NCBI GenBank assembly: GCA_902761345.1
Contig: CACWKD010000006.1
Location: 1-42,754 of the forward strand
Reading direction: 5' to 3'
Length of the DNA: 42,754 nt
Source of the DNA: an uncultured Ruminococcus sp.
Lineage (GTDB): Bacteria > Bacillota > Clostridia > Oscillospirales > Acutalibacteraceae
The translations under genes were made by a program, and so were the position numbers. Numbering within the stretch: the stretch's first letter is position 1; each line of letters starts with the position of its first letter. Below are positions 7,259 through 15,341 of this stretch, in pieces. Under the pieces are notes generated by a model. The model saw only the letters and a list, made by a program, of their open reading frames with translations, was not told where the DNA came from and ran no database searches.

Positions 7259-9529
7259 TCACTTTAAATATGTTCCGTCTGTACCGATCTTACCCGAAGG
7301 AGCACCTGCATTTTGAAGAACATATACTCTCATATTGCCCTTACCTATCTCGTCTGTAACAAGAGTACCGTTTGAAACAGTAACTGTATTGCCCGTTACT
7401 ACTTCAACATAAGTACCGCTCTCAACGCCTGTAAATGTAGCCTTACCCGAAACTGCTACAAGACAATAGCTGTCAACTCCGTCACCTGTATAGCGGCGTT
7501 TGTATGCCATATTGCCGTCACAGCCTTCTGTCGAATACTGTCCCTTTTGGAGAGCAGGTATAGCACGTCTTATCTGATTAAGTCTTTGAACGTGCTTTGC
7601 AAGAGGGTAGCTCAGAGTTTCCGAAACTTTACCGCTTGCCGTATATTGACTAAAGTCGGTTGCAGTAACATCGCCCTCAAGGTAATCGCCGAAGTAAGCG
7701 CGTCCTGTTGTGGAGAGAGGAGCATTAGGACCAACGTCTATGGGATCACCTGCCATAAATTCAACCTCACTGCCGTAGTAAATACAAGGGATACCACGGA
7801 ATGTAAAGATAAGGTTCAAATTCTCTGCCCACGCCTGTGTGCCGCCGTTGTAGCGGAGCTTTTCGTCTGTATCCTCAGGACCGTAGTCGTGTGAGTCAAC
7901 ATACGTTACTACCCATGTTGAGTCGTTGATATACTGATCCTCTGCAAGTGCAATATTGTACGCAGAATTAGCATTACCGAAGTTTCTGTGCATAGCAAAG
8001 TCGATAACGCCCGTACCGTTCCATGCGCTGTAATCGGGAGTATGGTAAGAATTGCCGTTTAAAAATGCGTTTGTACTTGTAGGATTGGTATAGTCGCCCC
8101 TGTGAGCGTCATAGTGTGCAATTGATGTCTTGATATTCGCTGTCGGGTCTGTGGTGTTCCAGTTGCCTATCCATTCACTCTCGGTTTCTTTCCATGTAAA
8201 GAATGGCGGCGAGCTTGATGGAATATTATGGTTCCATACTTCACGAACTCGTGAGCATACCTCTCCGAATATAAAGAAGTTTTCAATATTGTCAAAAGCA
8301 GGGAAATACGCACTGTTAAGCGTCCAGCGGTTGATGTGTTTCTCTGTATCAAGTCTGAAGCAGTCAACTCCCATATTTGCATAATCAACATATGTTTGTG
8401 TTATATATTCTGCAACAACGGGGTTTTCCGTATTAATATCTACGCAGTCATCAGCCATTGAGCCTTGCTGTTCGATAGACGACTCATAGCCCATGCCCTG
8501 TTCTCTGTGGTAGTAGTTGTTAGGATCGTGAGTAGTACCGTCAAGATTTTTCAGAATATTAAGTCTTGCAAGGTACTGCGGGTACGGTTCAAGGTCAAAA
8601 TAATCGGGATAAGTTTTGTCAAAATCACAGCCCGGAATTATCTTCATACAATCGGCGTTTCCGAGATTGGAGTAATCCTTTGTAAACATCTCTCCGAGAA
8701 CTTTTTCACCGAAGTTGCCCGTATGGTTCCATACAACGTCTTGTATAATTTTGATACCTTTAGCGTGAGCAGCGTCAATAAGATCCTGATATGTAGCGCC
8801 GCTGCTTTCGTAACGTGGGTCAACCTTAGCAAAGTCAAAAGCATGGTAGCCGTGGTAATCGTAGCCGCTCGCATTCTCAACAACAGGCGTTATCCATATA
8901 GCGCTGAATCCCAACGCTTTTATGTAATCAAGCTTATCTATAAGACCTTGGAAATCGCCTCTCCATGCAGGGTCTGAGTCGGGGTTGTTAGCATTCCCGT
9001 CCTCCCAGCAGTGAACATTATTGCTTTTATCTCCGTCATAAAAACGAGTGGTCATAACAAAATAAATAGAATCCTCTCTCATATCGGTACGTTCCCAGTC
9101 GGAAACAGGATCGCTTTTCTCAGGGTTTTTCTTATACCATTTTCCGTCCTTGTACCAGTATTCACCTGCGGCAGACTGCGTCATTTCGGCGGACTGAGTT
9201 CCATTTACAATAAACATAAAGTTGATTTTTGTTATATCGGGAAACTCTATCGTAAACCAGTCTGTTCCCTGTGAGGAATCCGCTGTCATAGCTTTTCCGG
9301 GATAATCCACCTCAAGATTACTTGGCAAAGAGTTCCAGTAGTACATTGTCGGTGCGTTGCCCGAGCTGTCCTTATAATGTATAACAATACCGTTTGCAGC
9401 AGCAGATTCCTTTTGTACTTCCGCCGCATCTGCTGTAATCATATTTACTCCGGATACTGCAATCGAGCCGGTTGTCACCATTGCAGCAAGCAGGGCACAG
9501 CATAAAATCTTCTTCAAAAGCTTTTTCAT
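7259..9529 (-). CDS. Secreted GH13 alpha-amylase with N-terminal starch-binding module
   Basis: 756 residues. A signal peptide (about 1-35, ending near ADA-AE) is followed by a CBM26-like starch-binding module (about 45-135; IHYKDSSG, MYYWN, GEYWYKDGKWYKKNPE). The GH13 barrel starts near 150. The four GH13 regions are visible: DVVWNHT at 264-270, GVDCFRLDTEKHI with predicted nucleophile Asp394, FIFGEVCS with acid/base Glu423, and YVDSHD with Asp548. An all-beta C-domain ends in GKIGTDGTYLK. It should cut alpha-1,4-glucan outside the cell; whether endo-amylase, maltogenic or pullulan-active is not resolved. No dockerin, LPXTG or anchor is visible. AGGAGG precedes the ATG. It lies immediately downstream of a close paralogue. 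Confidence 0.92.
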   Translation of the reverse strand: MKKLLKKILCCALLAAMVTTGSIAVSGVNMITADAAEVQKESAAANGIVIHYKDSSGNAPTMYYWNSLPSNLEVDYPGKAMTADSSQGTDWFTIEFPDITKINFMFIVNGTQSAEMTQSAAGEYWYKDGKWYKKNPEKSDPVSDWERTDMREDSIYFVMTTRFYDGDKSNNVHCWEDGNANNPDSDPAWRGDFQGLIDKLDYIKALGFSAIWITPVVENASGYDYHGYHAFDFAKVDPRYESSGATYQDLIDAAHAKGIKIIQDVVWNHTGNFGEKVLGEMFTKDYSNLGNADCMKIIPGCDFDKTYPDYFDLEPYPQYLARLNILKNLDGTTHDPNNYYHREQGMGYESSIEQQGSMADDCVDINTENPVVAEYITQTYVDYANMGVDCFRLDTEKHINRWTLNSAYFPAFDNIENFFIFGEVCSRVREVWNHNIPSSSPPFFTWKETESEWIGNWNTTDPTANIKTSIAHYDAHRGDYTNPTSTNAFLNGNSYHTPDYSAWNGTGVIDFAMHRNFGNANSAYNIALAEDQYINDSTWVVTYVDSHDYGPEDTDEKLRYNGGTQAWAENLNLIFTFRGIPCIYYGSEVEFMAGDPIDVGPNAPLSTTGRAYFGDYLEGDVTATDFSQYTASGKVSETLSYPLAKHVQRLNQIRRAIPALQKGQYSTEGCDGNMAYKRRYTGDGVDSYCLVAVSGKATFTGVESGTYVEVVTGNTVTVSNGTLVTDEIGKGNMRVYVLQNAGAPSGKIGTDGTYLK

Positions 9530-9605
9530 AGCGTATCCTCCTGTATAATATTTATAAGAGTAAGTGGCACAAATTCCCTTCTAATTTTTCATTATTACTG
9601 TTTAT

Positions 9606-9611
9606 ATTATA
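9606..9611 (-). promoter_or_regulatory. Possible -10 element upstream of the first amylase
   Basis: A TATAAT reads on the minus strand at 9611-9606, about 77 bases upstream of the start codon. No convincing -35 is found at 16-18 bases, so this is weak. The rest of the 9530-9728 gap is AT-rich and holds the terminator of the upstream paralogue. Confidence 0.35.
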
Positions 9612-9677
9612 AAATACACCTACATATTTATTGTTATATATTAGAATAATTACGACATTGAAATCTGAATTTACTGT

Positions 9678-9711
9678 GAAAAAATGGAACTGCATAAACC
9701 ATACAGTCCCA
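9678..9711 (-). terminator. Intrinsic terminator after the second amylase gene
   Basis: On the minus strand TGGGACTGTAT (9711-9701) pairs with ATGCAGTTCCA (9695-9685) through Watson-Crick and G-U pairs. A run of Ts (9684-9678) follows. It shows that the two amylase genes probably form separate transcripts. Confidence 0.75.
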
Positions 9712-9728
9712 ATGTTATTGTTTGATTA

Positions 9729-11987
9729 TTATTTAAGGTATGTTCCATCGGGACCGATCTTACCCGAGGGAGCACCTGCTGTCTGGAGAACATAACATCT
9801 CATGTTACCTTGACCGATAGCGTCTGTTGTAAGAGTACCGCCCGATACCGTTACGGGAGTACCTGTTACAACCTCCACATAGTTACCGTTCTCAACTCCT
9901 GTGAATGTAGCCTGACCGGATACTGCAACAAGACAATAACTGTCAACACCGTTTGCGGTATAGCGGCGTTTAAATGACATACCGCCCGAGCAGCCCTCTG
10001 TCGAATACTGACCCATCTGGAGTGCGGGAACAGCACGTCTGATCATATTGAGCTTCTGGAGATGAACTGCCAAAGGCTTTTTAAGTGTATCTGCAACAGC
10101 GCCGCTTGCTGAGTACTGACCGAAATCGCTTGCCGTAACATCTCCCTCAAGGTAATCGCCGAAGTAAGCACGTCCTGTTTCTGCGAGAGGAGCGTTAGGT
10201 CCAACGTCAATCCTTGCTCCTGCCATAAACTCAACTTCACTTCCGTAATAGATACAAGGAATACCACGGAATGTAAACATAAGGCTCATATTTTCTGCCC
10301 AAGCAGCTTCACCGCCTGTATATCTGAAATACTGACATTCGTCGGGGGCATAGTCGTGCGAGTCAACATATACAACATTCCAAGTAGCGTCGTTGTAGTA
10401 GCTATCGCCGCCAACCGCAGTGTTAAATGCGTTGCCTGCCGTATAGAAATTCCAATGCATCGGGAAGTCGATTACACCGGTACCGTTAGCCTTGCTGTAA
10501 TCAGGCGTATGATAAGAGTTGCCGTTAAGGAAGGCATTATCGCTTCTCTCTGAGAAATCACTCGCATAAACACCCCACTGAGCAATAGCTGTATCATAGT
10601 TGAATTTCCAATCCGTTGTACTCCACTTTGGCGAAGTGGAAGGCTCTGCCCACGTATAGAAGTAACATGAATCCGACGGACCGCCTTCGTTTGTAACCTC
10701 ACGGCGGCGTGAGCAAACCTCACCGAATATATAAAAATTCTTATAATTATCAATAAACTCGGGGAAATATGCCTCATTAAGTGTCCAGCGGTTGATGTGC
10801 TTCTCTGTATCAAAACGGAAACAGTCAACGCCCATGTCAACATACTGCTTGAAACAATCTACAAGGTAATTTGCAACCTCAGGGTTTTCCGTGTTAATAT
10901 CTACGCAGTCATCAGCCATCTGACCTGTCTGCTCTGTATATGAACCGTAACTCAAGCTTCCATCGTGGTGGTAATAATTATTCGGATCGCCGTCATCGCT
11001 CTTGAATGTATTAATTCTTGCGGGATATTGCTCTCCGCCTGTCATAGTTGCATAGTTGGGATACTTTTTAAGAAGATTGGAATCGGGCACTAGCTGAACG
11101 GAATCAAACGAACCTAAATCCGCACTGTAATCCTTTTCGAAGAAATGACCTAACTTTCTCTCGCCAAAGTTACAAGTATGATTCCAAACAACGTCCTGTA
11201 TTATCTTTATATCCTTTGCATGAGCTGCGTCTATAAGATCTTGGAATGTTGCTCCGTTGCTCTCGTAACGTGGATCAACCTGCGAGAAGTCAAAAGCATG
11301 GTAACCATGATAGTCGTAACTTGACATATTTTCAACAACAGGAGTTATCCATATAGCGCTAAAGCCCAAAGCCTTTATATAATCAAGCTTATCTATAAGT
11401 CCCTGGAAATCTCCTCTCCATGCAGGGTCTGTGTCGGGGTTGTTAGCCTTTGTGTCGTCCCAGCAATGTACGTTGTTGCCCTTATCGCCGTCATAGAAAC
11501 GAGTTGTAATTACAAAGTAGATCGAATCCTGACGCATATCGCTGCGTTCCCAATCGGTAACAGGATTGCTCTTCTCAGGGTTCTTCTTGTACCACTTGCC
11601 GTCCTTGTACCAGTACTCGCCCATAGCAGACTGCGTCATTTCTGCGGACTGTTGACCGTTTACAATAAACATAAAGTTTATCTTGCTGATATCGGCAAAA
11701 CTTATTGTGTACCAGTCCGTACCCTCGTTTGAATCCGCTGTCATCGGCTTTCCGGGATATTCAACCTCAAGATTTTCAGGCAGCGAATTCCAATAGTACA
11801 TAGTCGGGGCATTTCCCGAGCTATCCTTATAATGTATAGTTATACCGTTTGCAGCTGCAGACGGCTGTTCAATTACTTCAGCCGCATCTGCGCTTAATGT
11901 GTTTGTATTCACTGCGGTGACTGCACCTGTTGTAACAAGACCTGCAAGCAAAGCACAGCACACGATCTTTTTGAATAACTTTCTCAT
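9729..11987 (-). CDS. Secreted GH13 alpha-amylase, tandem paralogue
   Basis: 752 residues with the same order of parts as the neighbouring gene: signal peptide (about 1-36), CBM26-like module (about 46-136), GH13 barrel, and beta C-domain ending GKIGPDGTYLK. The GH13 regions are DVVWNHT at 265-271, GVDCFRFDTEKHI with predicted nucleophile Asp393, FGEVCSRRRE with Glu423, and YVDSHD with Asp545. It is strongly similar to the downstream copy along most of its length. The loops at about 275-350 and 430-480, which border the active site in GH13 enzymes, differ clearly. The pair therefore looks like a duplication with substrate-loop divergence. GGAGG stands before the ATG; a terminator follows. Exact specificity is unknown. 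Confidence 0.92.
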   Translation of the reverse strand: MRKLFKKIVCCALLAGLVTTGAVTAVNTNTLSADAAEVIEQPSAAANGITIHYKDSSGNAPTMYYWNSLPENLEVEYPGKPMTADSNEGTDWYTISFADISKINFMFIVNGQQSAEMTQSAMGEYWYKDGKWYKKNPEKSNPVTDWERSDMRQDSIYFVITTRFYDGDKGNNVHCWDDTKANNPDTDPAWRGDFQGLIDKLDYIKALGFSAIWITPVVENMSSYDYHGYHAFDFSQVDPRYESNGATFQDLIDAAHAKDIKIIQDVVWNHTCNFGERKLGHFFEKDYSADLGSFDSVQLVPDSNLLKKYPNYATMTGGEQYPARINTFKSDDGDPNNYYHHDGSLSYGSYTEQTGQMADDCVDINTENPEVANYLVDCFKQYVDMGVDCFRFDTEKHINRWTLNEAYFPEFIDNYKNFYIFGEVCSRRREVTNEGGPSDSCYFYTWAEPSTSPKWSTTDWKFNYDTAIAQWGVYASDFSERSDNAFLNGNSYHTPDYSKANGTGVIDFPMHWNFYTAGNAFNTAVGGDSYYNDATWNVVYVDSHDYAPDECQYFRYTGGEAAWAENMSLMFTFRGIPCIYYGSEVEFMAGARIDVGPNAPLAETGRAYFGDYLEGDVTASDFGQYSASGAVADTLKKPLAVHLQKLNMIRRAVPALQMGQYSTEGCSGGMSFKRRYTANGVDSYCLVAVSGQATFTGVENGNYVEVVTGTPVTVSGGTLTTDAIGQGNMRCYVLQTAGAPSGKIGPDGTYLK

Positions 11988-12222
11988 AGGTTATTCCTCC
12001 TTATTTAATCGCAAAAATTCGGGAACATACTTTACCAATATATATAATCATTATAAAATAGAGATTTTGTTTTTTAATTCTTTATATGAATTATATTTTA
12101 AATAAACGGGTTTGGGAATAACTAAATTTTAGGCACTTTTTTGGGCATTTCCACGAAGATGTAAAAATTTCACCTGATTTTTTGTATTTTAAGACAGTTG
12201 TCACTCAGCAAACATAAAACCG

Positions 12223-12981
12223 TCACTTTTGCTTATGCTTTTGAACCTCTGCCGTTATTTTTGCGGCAAACGATGACGGAACAACCTTAGAGGCAAGTGC
12301 GGCAAGCTTCATAGAAGTCCCGGGAATAATTACGGTTTTCCCCTTAAACATCTGCTGTATCGCATACTTGGCAACATACTTGCTCGACAACGGACTTACG
12401 GAGAAATTCACTCCTGCTACGCTGTTAAATTCGGTTGCAACAGGTCCGGGACAGAGAGCCGATACAGATACATTTGATCCTGCCTCCCTAAGTTCAAAAG
12501 CTGCCGCCTGTGTAAGTCTGAGAACGTACGCCTTGCTTGCGTAGTATGCAGCCATATACGGTCCCGGTGCAAAAGCCGCCGCAGACGCAACATTAAGTAT
12601 ATATCCGCTGTCCCTTTCCTTGAAATCTTTTAGAAACAGTTTAAACAATACGTGCATAGCCTCAACATTCAGACGTATCATCTCAACTTCTCTGGAGGTG
12701 CTTGTTTCAGTAAAAGCTCCAAACACACCAAAACCCGCATTGTTGATCAGAATATCTATATTCTCGTCCTTTGTGATCTCATAAAGAGCCTGTGCCTGCT
12801 CCGCCGTACCTATATCCATAGCGATTATTCTCGGTGTTGTGTTCAGACAATCCGCTAAGGCTTTAAGTCTGTCCTCTCGTCTTGCAACAAGAATAAGCTC
12901 GCAGCCGTACAAGTCAAGTACCCTTGCAATCTCTCTGCCTATGCCCGAGCTTGCTCCGGTAATAAGAACTTTTTTTGCCAT
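12223..12981 (-). CDS. Short-chain dehydrogenase/reductase
   Basis: 252 residues, classical SDR. The cofactor motif TGASSGIG is at 8-15, NNAG at 80-83, and the catalytic Ser133, Tyr146 and Lys150 lie in the expected S-12-YxxxK arrangement (YYASK). Arg at 34-35 after the second beta strand favours NADP(H). A proline-glycine LCPGPVATEF motif at about 176-185 is typical of SDRs. Cytoplasmic oxidoreductase; substrate unknown, but the overall look is of the DltE/YqjQ-like group. AGGAGGAAAAG precedes the ATG. It has its own promoter with a palindromic site over the -35, suggesting control by a dimeric repressor. No clear terminator was found downstream. Confidence 0.9.
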   Translation of the reverse strand: MAKKVLITGASSGIGREIARVLDLYGCELILVARREDRLKALADCLNTTPRIIAMDIGTAEQAQALYEITKDENIDILINNAGFGVFGAFTETSTSREVEMIRLNVEAMHVLFKLFLKDFKERDSGYILNVASAAAFAPGPYMAAYYASKAYVLRLTQAAAFELREAGSNVSVSALCPGPVATEFNSVAGVNFSVSPLSSKYVAKYAIQQMFKGKTVIIPGTSMKLAALASKVVPSSFAAKITAEVQKHKQK

Positions 12982-13019
12982 AACTTTTCCTCCTATTAAA
13001 AATCATTTTTACTAAATTA

Positions 13020-13048
13020 AGTGTATCACAATTCTACTTTTTGTTCAA
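13020..13048 (-). promoter_or_regulatory. Promoter of the SDR gene
   Basis: Minus strand: TTGAAC (13048-13043), 17-base spacer, TACACT (13025-13020). The -35 overlaps the palindrome at 13047-13058. Confidence 0.6.
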
Positions 13049-13058
13049 CTGTACAGTT
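13047..13058. promoter_or_regulatory. Perfect 12-bp palindrome, candidate repressor operator
   Basis: AACTGTACAGTT equals its own reverse complement. It overlaps the first bases of the SDR -35 element, the position expected for a dimeric repressor such as a TetR-type protein. No regulator gene is adjacent, so the binder is unknown. Confidence 0.5.
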
Positions 13059-13113
13059 AAATTTTTTCAAAAATCATAGATCAAAAGATTTACAATATTT
13101 TCATTATATTGTC

Positions 13114-13142
13114 TTGATTATAAAAGAAAATAGTGTTAAACT
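13114..13142 (+). promoter_or_regulatory. Promoter of the COG0523 gene pair
   Basis: TTGATT at 13114-13119, a 17-base spacer and TAAACT at 13137-13142. Transcription would begin near 13149. Confidence 0.55.
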
Positions 13143-13148
13143 ATTATT

Positions 13149-13180
13149 CGGTAAGGCAGATAAAACCTACCGTATTTTTA
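13149..13180 (+). promoter_or_regulatory. 5' leader hairpin before the COG0523 gene
   Basis: CGGTAAGG (13149-13156) can pair with CCTACCG (13166-13172) with one bulge, followed by TATTTTTAT. It would be at the very 5' end of the transcript. It could act as a weak attenuator or as a stabilising 5' structure; no known riboswitch class is recognisable. Confidence 0.4.
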
Positions 13181-13200
13181 TAGATAAGGAAGTATGAAAT

Positions 13201-14238
13201 ATGACAAAGGTAGATATTTTTTCGGGCTTTCTCGGTGCAGGAAAGACAACCTTGATCAAAAAGCTTATCAGCGAAGCATATAAAGGCGAGCAGCTTGTTC
13301 TTATTGAAAACGAGTTTGGCGATATAGGTATAGACGGCGGTTTTCTTAAAGACGCAGGCATTGAAATAACAGAAATGAACTCGGGCTGTATCTGCTGCAG
13401 TCTTGTCGGCGATTTCGGCGAGGCTCTTAAAAAGGTTCTTGAGCAGTACTCACCCGACAGAATAATCATTGAACCCTCCGGCGTAGGTAAGCTCAGCGAC
13501 GTTATTAAAGCAGTAGAGAACGTTAACTCGGAGGAGCTTGTTTTAAACAGCTTTACTACCGTTGCAGACGCTAACAAGTGCAAGATGTATATGAAGAACT
13601 TCGGTGAGTTTTTCAATAATCAGATCGAACACGCAAATGCTATCGTACTCAGCCATACAAGAGGTATCTCGGACGAAAAGCTTGATAAGTGCGTAAAGCT
13701 TATCAGAGAACACAACAAGGACGCTCAGCTTATCACAACAGACTGGGACAGCCTCGACGGCAAGCAGATAGTATCGGCTATCGAGAATAAAGAAACACTT
13801 GAAGACGCACTCAAAAAGCTCCAAGAAGAAGCCGATGTATGCCCTGTATGCGGACATCATCACGACCATGACCACGAGCACGAACATCATCACGACCATG
13901 AACACGAGCACGAGCATCACCACGACCATGATCATGACCACGACCATCATCACCACCATGCAGACGATGTATTCACAAGCTGGGGTACAGAAACGACAAG
14001 GAAGTTTACCACAGAGGATATTACAAATGCACTGAACGCACTTACCGATGAAGCTAAGTTCGGAACAATTCTGCGTGCAAAGGGTATAGTTGAGGGTACG
14101 GACGGAAAGTGGATACATTTTGACTATGTACCGGGCGAGCCTGATGTAAGATTTGGCAGTGCAGGCACAATAGGCAGACTTTGCGTTATAGGTGCAAAGA
14201 TTTCCGAAAGTGCGATTGCAGAGCTTTTCGGTGCATAA
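13201..14238 (+). CDS. COG0523 (CobW/YciC-like) GTPase, putative metallochaperone
   Basis: 345 residues. Walker A GFLGAGKTT is at 9-17, the family's metal-binding CICC at 63-66 inside GCICCSLVG, and the Walker B-like EPSGVG at 91-96. A CPVC pair at 214-217 is followed by a run dominated by His, Asp and Glu to residue 253, then a CobW_C-like domain to the end. COG0523 proteins couple GTP hydrolysis to delivery of Zn, Co, Ni or other metals. The His-rich linker indicates metal storage or capture and fits zinc best, by inference. Odd point: where the guanine-specifying NKxD motif is expected (VLSKTDL-like), this protein has VLSHTRG at 149-155. AAGGA precedes the ATG. It is followed after 23 bases by a second, degenerate member. 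Confidence 0.9.
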   Translation: MTKVDIFSGFLGAGKTTLIKKLISEAYKGEQLVLIENEFGDIGIDGGFLKDAGIEITEMNSGCICCSLVGDFGEALKKVLEQYSPDRIIIEPSGVGKLSDVIKAVENVNSEELVLNSFTTVADANKCKMYMKNFGEFFNNQIEHANAIVLSHTRGISDEKLDKCVKLIREHNKDAQLITTDWDSLDGKQIVSAIENKETLEDALKKLQEEADVCPVCGHHHDHDHEHEHHHDHEHEHEHHHDHDHDHDHHHHHADDVFTSWGTETTRKFTTEDITNALNALTDEAKFGTILRAKGIVEGTDGKWIHFDYVPGEPDVRFGSAGTIGRLCVIGAKISESAIAELFGA

Positions 14239-14261
14239 GCTTAATATAACGGAGGTAAAAC

Positions 14262-15200
14262 ATGGAAATTCCCGTATATTTATTTGTGGGATTTTTGGAA
14301 AGCGGTAAAACAAAATTCATACAGGAAACGCTTGAGGATAAAAGATTTCACAAAAAAGAACGTACCCTTGTACTTATGTGCGAGGAAGGCGAAGAGGAAT
14401 ACGAACCATCAAAAATCCCGTGCAGCGACGTCTTTTTTAAGACCATAGAGGACGAGGACGAACTTACAGAGGAAACTCTTGCAGGTTTTGCAGAAGAAAC
14501 CAAGTGTACAAGAATACTGGTGGAGTATAACGGAATGTGGCAGTTACAGACCTTATATGACGCTATGCCGGAAGAGTGGCTCATATACCAGCAAATGACA
14601 TTCTTTGACGCAAAAACCTTTGCAAGCTACAATCAGAATATGAGAAGTCTTGTTGTAGACAAAGTCAAGGATACCGAAATGGTAGTATTTAACAGACTTC
14701 CAAAGGGCGAAGATCAAATGCAGTTTCATACAGTTGTAAGGGCGATTAGCCGCCGCTGTGAAATAGCTTACGAATATGTTGACGGCAAAGTTGTATATGA
14801 CGATATAATCGATCCTCTCCCCTTTGACGTTGACGCGCCCGTAATTGAAGTAAAGGATAACGATTACGGTTTGTGGTACAGAGATTGTGTTGAAGAAATG
14901 ATGAAGTACAACAAGAAAACTATCAAATTCAAGGGACAAATAGCACGCAACACAGGCTTTGACAAAAAGACCTTTGCGATAGGCAGACATGTTATGACCT
15001 GCTGTGTTGAAGATATTCAGTATTGCGCTGTAATCTGCAAGTACGACAAGGCTTCATCACTTAAACAAGGCTCATGGGCTGAGATTGAAGCAAAAATAGC
15101 GATAGAGTTTAACACAAACTATGGCAAGCGTGGCCCTGTTCTGAAAGTAACCTCTGTAACACCTGCCGAAGAACCGGAACAGAGAGTGGTTACATTCTGA
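14262..15200 (+). CDS. CobW-like GTPase fused to a YcgQ-like (DUF1980) domain
   Basis: 312 residues. The N-terminal half resembles a COG0523 P-loop domain with GFLESGKTKF at 10-19, but it lacks the CxCC motif and the guanine-specificity motif is not obvious. The C-terminal part (about 195-312) resembles the OB-fold C-domain of YcgQ/TIGR03943 proteins: KGQIARNTGFDKKTFAIGR, then MTCC at 245-248, a KQGSWAEIEAKI strand pair, and a closing LKVTSVTPAEEPEQ. YcgQ normally works with the YcgR permease, and in Bacillus both are zinc-starvation genes next to COG0523 genes (established knowledge). Here the domain is joined to a GTPase-like half and no permease is adjacent. GGAGG precedes the ATG. Role in zinc homeostasis is inferred. 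Confidence 0.75.
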   Translation: MEIPVYLFVGFLESGKTKFIQETLEDKRFHKKERTLVLMCEEGEEEYEPSKIPCSDVFFKTIEDEDELTEETLAGFAEETKCTRILVEYNGMWQLQTLYDAMPEEWLIYQQMTFFDAKTFASYNQNMRSLVVDKVKDTEMVVFNRLPKGEDQMQFHTVVRAISRRCEIAYEYVDGKVVYDDIIDPLPFDVDAPVIEVKDNDYGLWYRDCVEEMMKYNKKTIKFKGQIARNTGFDKKTFAIGRHVMTCCVEDIQYCAVICKYDKASSLKQGSWAEIEAKIAIEFNTNYGKRGPVLKVTSVTPAEEPEQRVVTF

Positions 15201-15211
15201 TTTAGAATTAC

Positions 15212-15250
15212 AAACACCGATACGAACAAGTGTCGGTGTTTAATGTTTTT
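15212..15250 (+). terminator. Intrinsic terminator after the COG0523 pair
   Basis: AAACACCGA (15212-15220) pairs with TCGGTGTTT (15233-15241), followed by TAATGTTTTT. It closes the two-gene metal operon. Confidence 0.8.
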
Positions 15251-15279
15251 ATTGATTATAACATTTGAACCGAAGATTA

Positions 15280-15308
15280 TTGACTTTATTTTAACAAATG
15301 CATATAAT
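15280..15308 (+). promoter_or_regulatory. Strong sigma-A promoter for the serine acetyltransferase gene
   Basis: TTGACT at 15280-15285, a 17-base spacer and a perfect TATAAT at 15303-15308. The start site near 15315 leaves only about 27 bases of leader, so no T-box or riboswitch fits. It also rules out the longer reading frame beginning at 15243. Confidence 0.85.
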
Positions 15309-15341
15309 AGAAATGACAACAATTTTTTAGGGAGTGATATT

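Noticed and set aside
9640-9660. Zur/PerR-like half-site (TCGTAATTATT) upstream of the first amylase
   Set aside because: Only one half matches the consensus palindrome, and an amylase is not an expected target.
7259-11987. Catabolite-control (cre) sites at the amylase promoters
   Set aside because: I looked for TGWAANCGNTNWCA-like sequences in both upstream regions and saw none that fits.
13000-13200. T-box or cobalamin riboswitch before the COG0523 gene
   Set aside because: No T-box sequence, specifier stem or cobalamin B12-box is present; only a short hairpin is seen.
13543-14313. Long minus-strand ORF opposite the COG0523 gene
   Set aside because: It is antisense to the His-rich codons, full of Val/Met runs, without a ribosome binding site, and the plus-strand frame has all family motifs.
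15243-15341. Longer start of the serine acetyltransferase at 15243
   Set aside because: A near-consensus promoter lies at 15280-15308, downstream of that start.
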